A DNA stretch of 64,000 nt from Paenibacillus sp. DCT19. Its GTDB lineage: Bacteria; Bacillota; Bacilli; Paenibacillales; Paenibacillaceae. Positions 27,679 to 35,796 of the stretch are shown here, in pieces. Location: NCBI RefSeq assembly GCF_003268635.1, contig NZ_CP029639.1:941501-1005500 (forward strand). Reading direction: 5' to 3'. The position numbers and the translations under genes were made by a program. The notes under the pieces are model-generated. The model had not been told where the DNA came from. It searched no databases and saw nothing but the letters and a program-made list of their open reading frames with translations. Position 1 is the first letter of the stretch, and every line of letters begins with the position of its first letter.

Positions 27679-28620
27679 TTATACCCAGCCTGTAAATTCC
27701 AGAATAGAGGCTTTGGCGGACTGTGCTTCAGACTGTGCGGCTTTTCGCCAGGCTTTAGGTGATTCTCCCATCAGTTTGGCGAAGCAGCGGTTAAAGCTTG
27801 AGATGGATCGAAAGCCGACTTGCTCAGAGATAGATAGAATGGATGCTTCCGTGCTCTTCAGTCGTTTGCATGCCTCTTCAATGCGAGTGCTATTCAGAAA
27901 TTCCAGCGGTGTAGTACCCATAAGCTCGTGAAACTTACGGCGAAAATGTGTGGTGCTCAGATGGCATAGATCGGCGAGGTAATCGACGCTTACAGGCATC
28001 ATATAATTTTTGGTGATAAACTCCAGTACCGGTGAAATGACCAACTCCCCTTGAAGGTCAGGCTCCTGCTCCTGTTCAGACCAGCTCTCGTTGCTCGCGT
28101 GAATTCGAAGCAGCTCGATATATAGAGACATTAACAAGCCATATGCGCTCTCCTGGTAATAGGGGGACTGCTGCTTGATTTCTTCCACGATGGATGTTGC
28201 GAGTGTGTAGATCTTCGGATGCTGTTCTTTATTCAAAATGCAGTTTGTTCCTTGTATCGCCCATAGGTTAGGTTCGATGTGGCTTTGGGCTGTTTTTAGT
28301 GAGTGACGGAAGAGCTCTTCTGGAGAAAAAAAGATATACGCCCACAAGCTCGCGGTATTAGGTGAACTGTAAGTAGTGTGCGGAAGATAGCGGGGAATAA
28401 ACGTGATGTCCCCTGCCCGAAAAGGTACAGATTCACCCTTAATCTCCATAATGCCTCCATCGGAATAACAGATGCCAATCTCCATGTGGTTATGAAAATG
28501 AAGGTGTTCACTCTTGATGTCTGATATTTTCCAGCGATCCCCGCTGAGCAGCAAGACAGGAAAATCAATAGGCAGGCTGTAATGTCGGTATTCAATGACG
28601 GGTTTCTTTTTTTTGGGCAT
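27679..28620 (-). CDS. AraC-family regulator with cupin sensor
   Basis: I start at the ATG complementary to 28618-28620 (MPKKKKPVIEYRHYS), with GGGAG seven to eight bases upstream; a start at 28635 is also open. Residues about 20-160 form a cupin-type sugar-sensing domain (HFHNHMEIGICYSDGG, FIPRYLPHTT). Residues about 205-300 form the AraC DNA-binding domain (SVDYLADLCHLSTTHFRRKF, SISEQVGFRSISSFNRCF). It is divergent from the GH105-GH112 operon and almost certainly its activator. Confidence 0.9.
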   Translation of the reverse strand: MPKKKKPVIEYRHYSLPIDFPVLLLSGDRWKISDIKSEHLHFHNHMEIGICYSDGGIMEIKGESVPFRAGDITFIPRYLPHTTYSSPNTASLWAYIFFSPEELFRHSLKTAQSHIEPNLWAIQGTNCILNKEQHPKIYTLATSIVEEIKQQSPYYQESAYGLLMSLYIELLRIHASNESWSEQEQEPDLQGELVISPVLEFITKNYMMPVSVDYLADLCHLSTTHFRRKFHELMGTTPLEFLNSTRIEEACKRLKSTEASILSISEQVGFRSISSFNRCFAKLMGESPKAWRKAAQSEAQSAKASILEFTGWV

Positions 28621-28700
28621 ATTCGATGCTCCCATTCATAAATGATTGAAATTGCGCAGTTTTGTTGCGAATATGCTTAGATTGAGACTATTTTACTGCG

Positions 28701-28727
28701 TACAATGGAATAAGTAAAGCGTTTACA
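28701..28727 (+). promoter_or_regulatory. -10 element and cre-like site of the GH105-GH112 operon
   Basis: A -10 hexamer TACAAT lies at 28701-28706; the -35 is poor (TTAGAT, 18 bases upstream), as expected for an activator-dependent promoter. GTAAAGCGTTTACA at 28714-28727 matches 12 of 14 positions of the CcpA cre consensus and would cover the transcription start, so glucose repression is likely. A LacI-type operator is an alternative reading. Confidence 0.6.
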
Positions 28728-28783
28728 AAAATGGACGGACACCTCTCAGAACGCACTTGGGGGCGTGTGCGCAGGAGAGGGGT

Positions 28784-29809
28784 ATGACAATGCTTCAAGT
28801 GAAATATGACAGAGAAGAGATTCTTAAAGTTATTGATACCGTTACCAAGAAAACACTAGATATGGATTTGACGTGGGATTGGCCCTGCGGTGTAGCCTAT
28901 TACGGTGTGTCTAGAGCCTACCAGACGACAGGCAACCAAGAGATTCTGGACAGGCTTGTGAAGTGGGCAGATGAATATATTGAGCTGGGTCTACCGAGCT
29001 GGACAGTAAATACATGTGCGATGGGGCATATGTTGATTACGTTATATGAAGAAACTGGGGATCAGAAATACTGGGATATTGCAATGAGCAAGGTGGATTA
29101 TCTGCAGAATCATGCGCTTCGTTTTGGAGACAATGTGCTTCAACATACGGTATCTGTTGCCAATGATTTTCCAGAACAGGCATGGGCGGATACTTTGTTT
29201 ATGGCAGCCTTTTTCCTGCTTCGTGTAGGTAGCAAGCTGAAGGATGAAGCGATGATTCAAGATGCCTTGAATCAGTACTACTGGCATATCAAATACCTTC
29301 AAGATCCAAGCACGGGTCTGTGGTATCACGGCTACAATAACGTGAACAAGGATCACATGTCCGGATTCTATTGGGGAAGAGCGAATGCGTGGGGAGCATA
29401 TACGATGTCCCAGGTTAAACCTCAATTAAAAGATTGGTACTTATACCCGCAGTGTATGGATGTGGAGTGTTCACTTCGCGATCAACTGGCAGCGCTGAAG
29501 CTGCTTCAGACAGAGAACGGCCTGTGGCGGACGGTTTTGGATGATGTTGATTCATATGAGGAAGTATCTGCTTCCAGCGGAATCGCGGCAGCGATGATTA
29601 ATAACGGCAATCCGCTTCATACGAAGTATGTGCAGAAGGCGCTGGAAGGTATTTTGCAAAATATTAGTGAAGACGGTCGTGTCCTAGGCGTATCCGGTGG
29701 CACTGCAGTAATGAAAGACCGGGATGGGTATCGTAATATTCCTAAAGACTGGATTCAGGGCTGGGGTCAAGGGCTCACACTCGCTTTTCTGTCCGACATG
29801 TTGAGATAG
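28784..29809 (+). CDS. GH105-type unsaturated rhamnogalacturonyl hydrolase
   Basis: ATG 28784 follows GGAGAGGGG. The 341-residue protein has the (alpha/alpha)6 features of GH88/GH105: WDWPCGVAYYGVSRAY near the start, an active-site segment AWADTLFMAAFFLLR, YHGYN and SGFYWGRANAWGAY, and WIQGWGQGLTLAFL near the end. By family these enzymes remove the unsaturated uronic acid left at the end of rhamnogalacturonan oligosaccharides after lyase cleavage, as YteR does. No signal peptide is present, so it acts on imported fragments. The stop codon is 13 bases before the next gene's start. Confidence 0.87.
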   Translation: MTMLQVKYDREEILKVIDTVTKKTLDMDLTWDWPCGVAYYGVSRAYQTTGNQEILDRLVKWADEYIELGLPSWTVNTCAMGHMLITLYEETGDQKYWDIAMSKVDYLQNHALRFGDNVLQHTVSVANDFPEQAWADTLFMAAFFLLRVGSKLKDEAMIQDALNQYYWHIKYLQDPSTGLWYHGYNNVNKDHMSGFYWGRANAWGAYTMSQVKPQLKDWYLYPQCMDVECSLRDQLAALKLLQTENGLWRTVLDDVDSYEEVSASSGIAAAMINNGNPLHTKYVQKALEGILQNISEDGRVLGVSGGTAVMKDRDGYRNIPKDWIQGWGQGLTLAFLSDMLR

Positions 29810-29822
29810 GGAGGGAATTAAG

Positions 29823-31997
29823 TTGTCCAAAACAACGAAAGGCTCTTTTACATTACCGGGCGAATCCGGTTATGAGGCGCTCACGCTGGAACTTGCTGAG
29901 CGCTGGGGTGCCGATGTCATTCGTGACAGTGATGGTACGAAGTTGTCTGATGAGATCATTAATGCCGGGTACGGTATCTACTCGACCATTTGCATTATTC
30001 GGGATCACAACGAGTGGGCATCTCGTAATCTAGATAAGCTGCAACAGTGTTTTTTAATTACGAATCCAAAGGTGGCTGTCCAAAATTATATTTCCATCTA
30101 CCTGATGGAGGACTTTTTTGCTGAACAGTTCAAGGTCAATGACTCCAAAGAGGCCTTTAAGTATTGGCAGGTGTATGACCGAACGACGGGTGAGGAAGTG
30201 CCAAGAGAGCAGTGGAACTATGAGCGGGAGTCTGGGAATGTTGTTCTAACGGGCATTGTTCCTTGGCATAAATATACCGTTAGTTTCTTGGCTTATCGGA
30301 TCTGGGAAGAGATCTCCATGTATAATCACACCACCAATCATTGGGACAAAGAGCATCTCATGCAGATTGACCCGATCTATACAGAGACGCAAACCTACCT
30401 TCTGGATTGGATGGAAAAGTGGTGTGTCCAGCATCCGGAAACAACGGTTGTGCGATTTACGTCCCTGTTCTATAACTTTGCCTGGATCTGGGGTAGTGAT
30501 GAGCGTAATCGCCATTTGTTCTCAGACTGGGGTTCATACGATTTTACCGTAAGCTCCAGAGCGCTGGATCTGTTTGCCCAGAAGTACGGGTATTCCTTGA
30601 CGGCAGAGGACTTTGTGAACGGCGGGAAATATCGGGTTAGCCACGTTCCAGCAGAGCAACGCAAATTAGACTGGATGGCATTCATTAATGATTTTGTCAT
30701 TGAGTTCGGGAAGCAGCTAATAGACATTGTGCACAGGCATGACAAGTTAGCCTATGTATTTTTCGATGATAGCTGGGTAGGGATGGAACCCTACAACGAT
30801 CGTTTTGAAGAGTTTGGATTCGATGGCATGATCAAATGTGTATTCTCCGGTTATGAGGCGCGGATGTGCTCCGAGGTCAAGGTGGATACGCATGAGATAC
30901 GATTGCATCCATACCTGTTTCCAGTGGGATTAGGTGGACTGCCTACATTTAAAGAAGGCGGAGACCCTACACTGGACGCGAAAAAATATTGGATTAACAT
31001 CCGGCGTGCGCTGTTAAGAGAGTCGATTGATCGAATCGGACTGGGAGGATACTTACATCTGGTCGAGCCTTATCCTGACTTTGTGGCGTATATTGAGAAG
31101 ATTGCCGATGAATTCAGAGAGATGAAAGAGCTGCATCAGGCTGGCAAGCCTTATCAATTGAAGACTAAGGTAGCTATTCTGCATAGCTGGGGCAAATTAA
31201 GATCATGGACGTTGTCTGGGCATTTCCACGAAACGTATATGCATGATTTGATTCATATCAATGAGGCGTTGTCCGGATTGCCGGTTGATGTGCAGTTTAT
31301 TAATTTTGAGGATATCCGTCAGGGAGCCCTTGAACATTGTGATGTCTTGATTAATGCAGGATCAGCGGGCTATGCCTGGAGTGGTGGAGAACACTGGAAT
31401 GACCACACCTGTGTGGAGCTTCTGACTCAATGGGTGTATGAAGGGGGAACCTTCATTGGTGTGAATCAGCCTTCGGCGGTTCCGGGCTATGATCACTTTT
31501 TCAGAATGGCGCATGTGCTAGGCGTCGATGAGGATACCGGCGCGAGAGTGGTTCATGGCAAATGGTCGTACACCGTGAAGGATGAGCATCAATTAGTTCC
31601 TGAGGGAGCGACTATAAAAGGTAAACATAACATTTATCTTACCGATGGATCAGCAACCGTGGTCAAGGATCAAGACGGCGACATTACGCTATCTACGCAT
31701 GATTTTGGCAAAGGAAAAGGAATTTATCTGCCTTCATTCGAATTCACCTGGGCAAACACAAGATTATTGCTGAACTTAATTCGTTTAGCAGGTCATGAGC
31801 CGAGTGAGCCAAAATACATTTCAGATAATTGGTATACGGAGTGCGCCTATTATCCAGAAAGTAAAATACTAGTTGTGATCAACAATAGTGATCAAGCACA
31901 ATCCACGACGATTGATACGGAGTATGGGCAACAAACGTTCACACTCGAGCCGTATGATACGGTGATCACGAATATTGGTGTAATGAAGTCCGTATAG
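29823..31997 (+). CDS. GH112 galactosyl phosphorylase, probably galactosyl-rhamnose type
   Basis: A TTG start follows GGGAGGG. The 724-residue protein has the GH112 architecture: an N-terminal TIM-barrel with VRFTSLFYNFAWIWGSDERNR and VFFDDSWVGMEPYNDRFEEFGFDG (quoted as regions), a middle beta/alpha domain (FINFEDIRQGALEHCDVLINAGSAGYAWSGGEHWNDHT region) and a C-terminal beta domain. GH112 enzymes split beta-galactosides with phosphate, giving galactose 1-phosphate; known members act on lacto-N-biose or on D-galactosyl-1,4-L-rhamnose. The GH105 partner points to rhamnogalacturonan and so to the second activity. It is cytoplasmic; a strong terminator follows. Confidence 0.87.
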   Translation: MSKTTKGSFTLPGESGYEALTLELAERWGADVIRDSDGTKLSDEIINAGYGIYSTICIIRDHNEWASRNLDKLQQCFLITNPKVAVQNYISIYLMEDFFAEQFKVNDSKEAFKYWQVYDRTTGEEVPREQWNYERESGNVVLTGIVPWHKYTVSFLAYRIWEEISMYNHTTNHWDKEHLMQIDPIYTETQTYLLDWMEKWCVQHPETTVVRFTSLFYNFAWIWGSDERNRHLFSDWGSYDFTVSSRALDLFAQKYGYSLTAEDFVNGGKYRVSHVPAEQRKLDWMAFINDFVIEFGKQLIDIVHRHDKLAYVFFDDSWVGMEPYNDRFEEFGFDGMIKCVFSGYEARMCSEVKVDTHEIRLHPYLFPVGLGGLPTFKEGGDPTLDAKKYWINIRRALLRESIDRIGLGGYLHLVEPYPDFVAYIEKIADEFREMKELHQAGKPYQLKTKVAILHSWGKLRSWTLSGHFHETYMHDLIHINEALSGLPVDVQFINFEDIRQGALEHCDVLINAGSAGYAWSGGEHWNDHTCVELLTQWVYEGGTFIGVNQPSAVPGYDHFFRMAHVLGVDEDTGARVVHGKWSYTVKDEHQLVPEGATIKGKHNIYLTDGSATVVKDQDGDITLSTHDFGKGKGIYLPSFEFTWANTRLLLNLIRLAGHEPSEPKYISDNWYTECAYYPESKILVVINNSDQAQSTTIDTEYGQQTFTLEPYDTVITNIGVMKSV

Positions 31998-32035
31998 AGA
32001 TGGTTGTGTCTTAAGATTGCGGTAAAATCCTATTA

Positions 32036-32083
32036 AAAAAGCTCAAGCGACTGACGAGATTCGTCGGAAGCTTGAGCTTTTTG
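32036..32083 (+). terminator. Terminator of the GH105-GH112 operon
   Basis: AAAAAGCTCAAGC pairs with GCTTGAGCTTTTT around an inner GACGA/CGTC stem; it works in both directions in principle. Confidence 0.87.
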
Positions 32084-32221
32084 TCTGGGATAGATGAAAT
32101 AAACGAAGTTAATGTCCTTTCGTCCGTTTTATATCATTCAGAAAACCTTTATTTCCGACTGGATTGATAAGCAAAATGCGTATTATACAATTAATTGATA
32201 GGAAATGCAATAGGAAAAAGA

Positions 32222-32250
32222 TTGCTTTTCGTCGAATGATCGTTTATTCT
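32222..32250 (+). promoter_or_regulatory. Promoter of the Met-rich mini-protein
   Basis: TTGCTT (32222-32227), a 17-base spacer and TATTCT (32245-32250) form a reasonable sigma-A promoter 43 bases before the start codon. Confidence 0.6.
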
Positions 32251-32292
32251 AAAAAAAGGAAGTCTATTACATTTTAAGAGGAGGTATGGCTG

Positions 32293-32511
32293 ATGGAAAA
32301 CATGATGATGATGAACATGATGATGAATATGTGCATGGAAGAAATGATGTGCAAAATGAAGTCCATGAAAATGATGATGGAATGTATGGAAGACAAGAGC
32401 ATGATGGAAGGCATGGATATGAACAAAATGATGTCCTGCATGCAAGAATGCGATGAAATGATGACCACGATGATGGGCATGATGAGCAACATGAAAAAAG
32501 CATCCATGTAA
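32293..32511 (+). CDS. Met-rich, Cys-containing mini-protein, 72 aa
   Basis: A strong site (GAGGAGGT, seven-base spacing) and a nearby promoter make translation likely. Of 72 residues, 33 are Met and 5 are Cys; the rest are mainly Lys, Glu, Asp, Asn and Ser. Cysteines occur as CX5C (MCMEEMMCK) and CX3C (SCMQEC). No aromatic residue is present and only the final KASM breaks the pattern. Met- and Cys-rich segments bind Cu(I) in several metal-handling proteins, so a copper or soft-metal store is one possibility; a coat-like structural peptide is another. I recognise no family. The reverse strand also has long open frames, but these follow from the ATG-rich sequence. Confidence 0.8.
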   Translation: MENMMMMNMMMNMCMEEMMCKMKSMKMMMECMEDKSMMEGMDMNKMMSCMQECDEMMTTMMGMMSNMKKASM

Positions 32512-32542
32512 TCATAAGTAATTATGGATCAATGATTAATCT

Positions 32543-32562
32543 GTAAAGCTGGCGGGCTTTAC
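32543..32562 (+). terminator. Hairpin after the Met-rich gene
   Basis: GTAAAGC at 32543-32549 pairs with GCTTTAC at 32556-32562. No T tract follows, so it may be an RNA-stabilising 3' hairpin rather than a terminator. Confidence 0.4.
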
Positions 32563-32618
32563 AATATTGCAGAACAGACGACTGTATGCAACCATAAAAC
32601 CATAATAGCCTTATCATC

Positions 32619-32657
32619 GGGCGGGTTAAGCAGACAAACTGCAGACCGGCTTTTTTT
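32619..32657 (+). terminator. Terminator ending the Met-rich transcript
   Basis: GCGGGTT and GACCGGC pair imperfectly around an inner GCAG/CTGC stem and run into TTTTTTT at 32651-32657. Confidence 0.55.
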
Positions 32658-32662
32658 CTTGT

Positions 32663-32986
32663 TTATTGATGTTGAAGGATTTTACGTGAAATATCAATCC
32701 GCATCAGTTTTAATTTGTACCATTGCTCCTGTAAAGACTCCGTCTGATAGCCCTCGGAAGCAACTCTCAGCTTGCTAAAAATCTCTATCAATTGTTTATT
32801 GATTCGATCATAGCTGGCAAGCAGCTCACGAAGCATGATGTCTTTCCGTTCTTCCTCTAGCAATACGTCCTTCTGATCACGGAGCTTCCCCAGAATATGT
32901 TCAGCCCATACCGAATCACCGATTCTACGGGCATAATTATATAAATCCAAATAATCGTTAACCCAAGCTTGTGTCCAAGAACTCAT
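32663..32986 (-). CDS. Hypothetical helical protein, about 107 aa
   Basis: The start is set at the ATG complementary to 32984-32986 (MSSWTQAWVNDYLDLYNYA); a GTG four codons earlier is also possible, and the ribosome site (GGAG) is moderate. The protein is wholly helical and charged (RDQKDVLLEEERKDIML, KQLIEIFSKLRVASEG, LKLMRIDISRKILQHQ). No domain was recognised. It resembles small conserved cytoplasmic proteins of Paenibacillus. Confidence 0.7.
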   Translation of the reverse strand: MSSWTQAWVNDYLDLYNYARRIGDSVWAEHILGKLRDQKDVLLEEERKDIMLRELLASYDRINKQLIEIFSKLRVASEGYQTESLQEQWYKLKLMRIDISRKILQHQ

Positions 32987-33107
32987 GGCGTTGTTCACTC
33001 CAGTCAGCTACGCTTTTCTATATACCGAGTATTATACCCGGAATAATATAATTTACAAGGGCTGAACTGATTTTTCTTGATAAAATATAACTATAACGCG
33101 ATGGAGA

Positions 33108-34037
33108 TCATCCTTGACGTCTAATGATATCAATGATTTTGCGCTGAGCATCTTTGGCTTCAGGTATCGGATATAGTACGAAGACATGATTCATTTTGGG
33201 ATATACAAAGGTACTGTGCTCAATGCCTTGGTCTGTAAGCATTTTATCAAGCTTCATGTTATCGGGAAATAGACCTTCATGGGTTCCAATAAAGATACTA
33301 ATCTTGCTGAGCCCTTCAAAATCACCGTAGATCGGGCTGATGAGTGGATCGTCTAAAGGTTTATCGGCTGCCCAAATCCGTCGAATCACATCATATCCTT
33401 CCAAGGCCAGCATCGGATCTCTGGTTTCGTAATCGAAGATGACCGGGTTGTCCAGTACCATATCAACGCATGGCGATAACAAAATGATATCTTTGGGTTG
33501 TGGTAGAGAATTCATCTTGATGTAATGAGCGAAGCTAAGTGAAATATTGCCTCCTGCTGAATCTCCCATGATGGTGAGTTGAGAGGTGGTTTTTACGGAT
33601 TTAATCATTTCTCGGTACAGATTTAAGAGCCTCGGATACGTATGCTGATAATTAAAATGAGGTACTTTGGGATAGATTGGAGCGATCACTTTGGCATTCA
33701 GCGCTTGTGCCAAGCGATCCATAAATCGCCAGTGAAAGGATAAAGGCTGATGGGTATGCGCACCTCCATGGATATAGAGAATAACGTTTTGGTTAGTGGA
33801 ATGCTGATCATTCAAGGTGAATACCTGCATACCTTCAAAAGAGCTTTCGATTATGGTAGACGTTAGTTTAACCTTCCCTAGCTGATAGGGTTTGGTATTC
33901 TGCTGACCCATGTGCTCAAGATGTTTCATCGTGTTTTCCCGTGAGGATAGATTTTTCTTGGTATCTAATAAGCCGATGTATTTCTCAAAGAGATAGCTCA
34001 TGACAGAGCGTTTGTTAGGATATATATTTACACTCAT
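33108..34037 (-). CDS. Alpha/beta hydrolase, hormone-sensitive-lipase-type esterase
   Basis: I start at the ATG complementary to 34035-34037 (MSVNIYPNKRS), with AGGCGG upstream. The 309-residue protein carries the oxyanion motif HGGA (90-93), nucleophile Ser160 in GDSAGG, a likely acid in GTHEGLFPDN and the catalytic His in MNHVFVLYP. This is the HSL/BAH family of carboxylesterases; it is cytoplasmic, with no signal peptide. Its promoter has the 19-base spacer and palindrome typical of MerR-family control, so it is probably induced by a small molecule. Confidence 0.87.
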   Translation of the reverse strand: MSVNIYPNKRSVMSYLFEKYIGLLDTKKNLSSRENTMKHLEHMGQQNTKPYQLGKVKLTSTIIESSFEGMQVFTLNDQHSTNQNVILYIHGGAHTHQPLSFHWRFMDRLAQALNAKVIAPIYPKVPHFNYQHTYPRLLNLYREMIKSVKTTSQLTIMGDSAGGNISLSFAHYIKMNSLPQPKDIILLSPCVDMVLDNPVIFDYETRDPMLALEGYDVIRRIWAADKPLDDPLISPIYGDFEGLSKISIFIGTHEGLFPDNMKLDKMLTDQGIEHSTFVYPKMNHVFVLYPIPEAKDAQRKIIDIIRRQG

Positions 34038-34078
34038 TGGTATGCCGCCTTTCATGGTTGAAAATTAATATATCTAGA

Positions 34079-34109
34079 GTATAAAGGTTGAAGTATACTT
34101 CAAGGTCAA
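34079..34109 (-). promoter_or_regulatory. MerR-type promoter of the esterase gene
   Basis: On the minus strand, TTGACC (complement of 34104-34109) and TTATAC (complement of 34079-34084) are separated by exactly 19 bases. The spacer contains the 16-bp palindrome TTGAAGTATACTTCAA (34088-34103). An overlong spacer with a central palindrome is the hallmark of promoters activated by MerR-family regulators. Confidence 0.7.
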
Positions 34110-34253
34110 GGCTGGGAAAGCGGGTTGCCTATGTATGTTAGTGTGAATCTCACGGTACTGACATGTTATAATTTAGGAGGTGTACGACTGAAAGCAGTGT
34201 GTTCTTTTGAAAATTTCATAAATCTTAATAATATCGGTACTGGAGTGATCTTA

Positions 34254-34868
34254 ATGAAAATTAAGGTAGATTTAACTCGCGAGAAATTTGATGATATCAA
34301 CGGAGTAGATTTCTATGATGGCAAGACGCTGTTTTTTGATATCCCGACGACACTGCCCAAGGATCTGGAGATAATGGTGTGGGGCGCGAGCTTGATGCCA
34401 GAGTTCGACTGGTCTTCATATGTAAACCTTGCGAAGGACACACGCCTTAGAGAAATTATAGATAGAAGTAAGAGTATAGCCGTACAAATTCAGGGTTTTG
34501 GCAAGCTGAGATTGGAAGGGTTAGTAGGCGGAAATATTGAGGTATCCCCTTTAGATATGACGGTGAAGGAAGATTATACGTATTTTAGAGATCGGCAGGG
34601 ACAAATCTTGTCTTTCCGAAGAGAATGGGGCATGGAATCTGTAGACTCAGCGTGTTATGAATATGGTTTTGATTCAAAAGTGGCATTTCCATTCGGTCAT
34701 TGTGATCTGAACTTGTACGCGAAAGGCAATGTGGTGTTCGAATTTGATACAGATGATTGTGTGCACTACCATGACTATGTATTGAACCCCAATAGGGATG
34801 AGACGTATTTCGGTTTTGTGAAGCGCCAAGAGCTGGCATCCAATACATTCAAGGATTTTAAAATATAA
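34254..34868 (+). CDS. Hypothetical protein, 204 aa
   Basis: ATG 34254 follows CTGGAGTGA; upstream residues in the open frame look non-coding. The protein begins MKIKVDLTREKFDDINGVDFYDG and is beta-rich (RLREIIDRSKSIAVQIQGFGKLRL, YAKGNVVFEFDTDDCVHYHDYV regions), with no signal peptide or membrane segment. No family was recognised. It may be co-transcribed with the next gene, 38 bases downstream. Confidence 0.72.
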   Translation: MKIKVDLTREKFDDINGVDFYDGKTLFFDIPTTLPKDLEIMVWGASLMPEFDWSSYVNLAKDTRLREIIDRSKSIAVQIQGFGKLRLEGLVGGNIEVSPLDMTVKEDYTYFRDRQGQILSFRREWGMESVDSACYEYGFDSKVAFPFGHCDLNLYAKGNVVFEFDTDDCVHYHDYVLNPNRDETYFGFVKRQELASNTFKDFKI

Positions 34869-34906
34869 GGTGGATTGCACATGATGAAATAATAAGGAGG
34901 ATGCCA

Positions 34907-35638
34907 GTGGGGAAGTTCAACGGTAAGGTGAAAATGTTTAACAAAACCAAAGGGTATGGCTTTATCTCAGGTAATCATGGCCATAGAGATATAAATGTAC
35001 ATTTTAGCAACATCCAGGCAGAAGGATACAGGACATTAATAGAAGGTCAGAGCGTTGAATATGATATAGAAGAGACACCGCGCGGCTTAACCGCGATCCA
35101 AGTTCGGGTTCTGGAGCGAAATCAAGCGATTGAGCATGACACCGAGGACAAGCTGTATTGGTGCCGGGCAGGGGAGATTGAAGAAGAGGCATTTGTCCGT
35201 GAGATTGTTCCCCGTATCCATCGTAATCTTATCGTTCATCCAGACAAAAAGATTCGCAAAACGATGATAGATTTACTGAACATAGATCAAGGAACACTAG
35301 CCGATCTCAAAACGCAAAAGACACCCTTTTTCTCGGCAGGTCGTTATGGATATGATCCCCAATACACGGTGACCTTTAATCACAAGGATTATGATCATTA
35401 TAAAAGATTGTATCCGACAGCCACCATATACTTCTGGGTGCACTGGGGACAGCTTCAATATAAAGCGTACACGGTAGAACCGCTGTATGGCGTTTGGGAA
35501 GTACCCTTTACATATCTTCAAGAGCGGATCGAAGCTAACGAAGTAGCATTACACCAATATAAACATCGAATTAATGACACGAAGAATGCCACGGAAAGCT
35601 ATTTATTTAATCTAAATGAGTTTCATAGACTACTCTAA
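34907..35638 (+). CDS. Cold-shock domain fused to a PD-(D/E)XK-like domain
   Basis: AAGGAGG stands directly before an ATG at 34901, so the GTG at 34907, six bases from the site, is the better start. Residues about 3-70 form a cold-shock domain: GKVKMFNKTKGYGFISG (RNP1-like), INVHFSNI (RNP2-like), EGQSVEYDIEE. The remaining 170 residues contain KTMIDLLNIDQGTLADLKTQKTPFF (region), where Asp and DLK sit as in a PD-(D/E)XK core, followed by a conserved-looking YTVTFNHKDYDHYKRLYP and IYFWVHWG. I infer a nucleic-acid-binding domain joined to a nuclease-like fold; activity is unproven. Confidence 0.72.
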   Translation: MGKFNGKVKMFNKTKGYGFISGNHGHRDINVHFSNIQAEGYRTLIEGQSVEYDIEETPRGLTAIQVRVLERNQAIEHDTEDKLYWCRAGEIEEEAFVREIVPRIHRNLIVHPDKKIRKTMIDLLNIDQGTLADLKTQKTPFFSAGRYGYDPQYTVTFNHKDYDHYKRLYPTATIYFWVHWGQLQYKAYTVEPLYGVWEVPFTYLQERIEANEVALHQYKHRINDTKNATESYLFNLNEFHRLL

Positions 35639-35796
35639 TCCAGATCGGATTATACATAAAAACTGGTAATTCAATGTTAACTATAATATGTTATACATAA
35701 GTTGGGCTGAGAGGCTCAACTTGCAATATTTTGGTATCGCTTTCATTACTGGCTGAATCAGAGTTGTTATTCATTTAACTTAAAGGAGAATAGTAC

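Noticed and set aside
32191..32515. Several reverse-strand open frames (His/Phe-rich and Ser/Cys-rich) over the Met-rich gene
   Set aside because: They arise because an ATG-rich coding strand has few stops on its complement; they have no ribosome site and show simple complementary composition.
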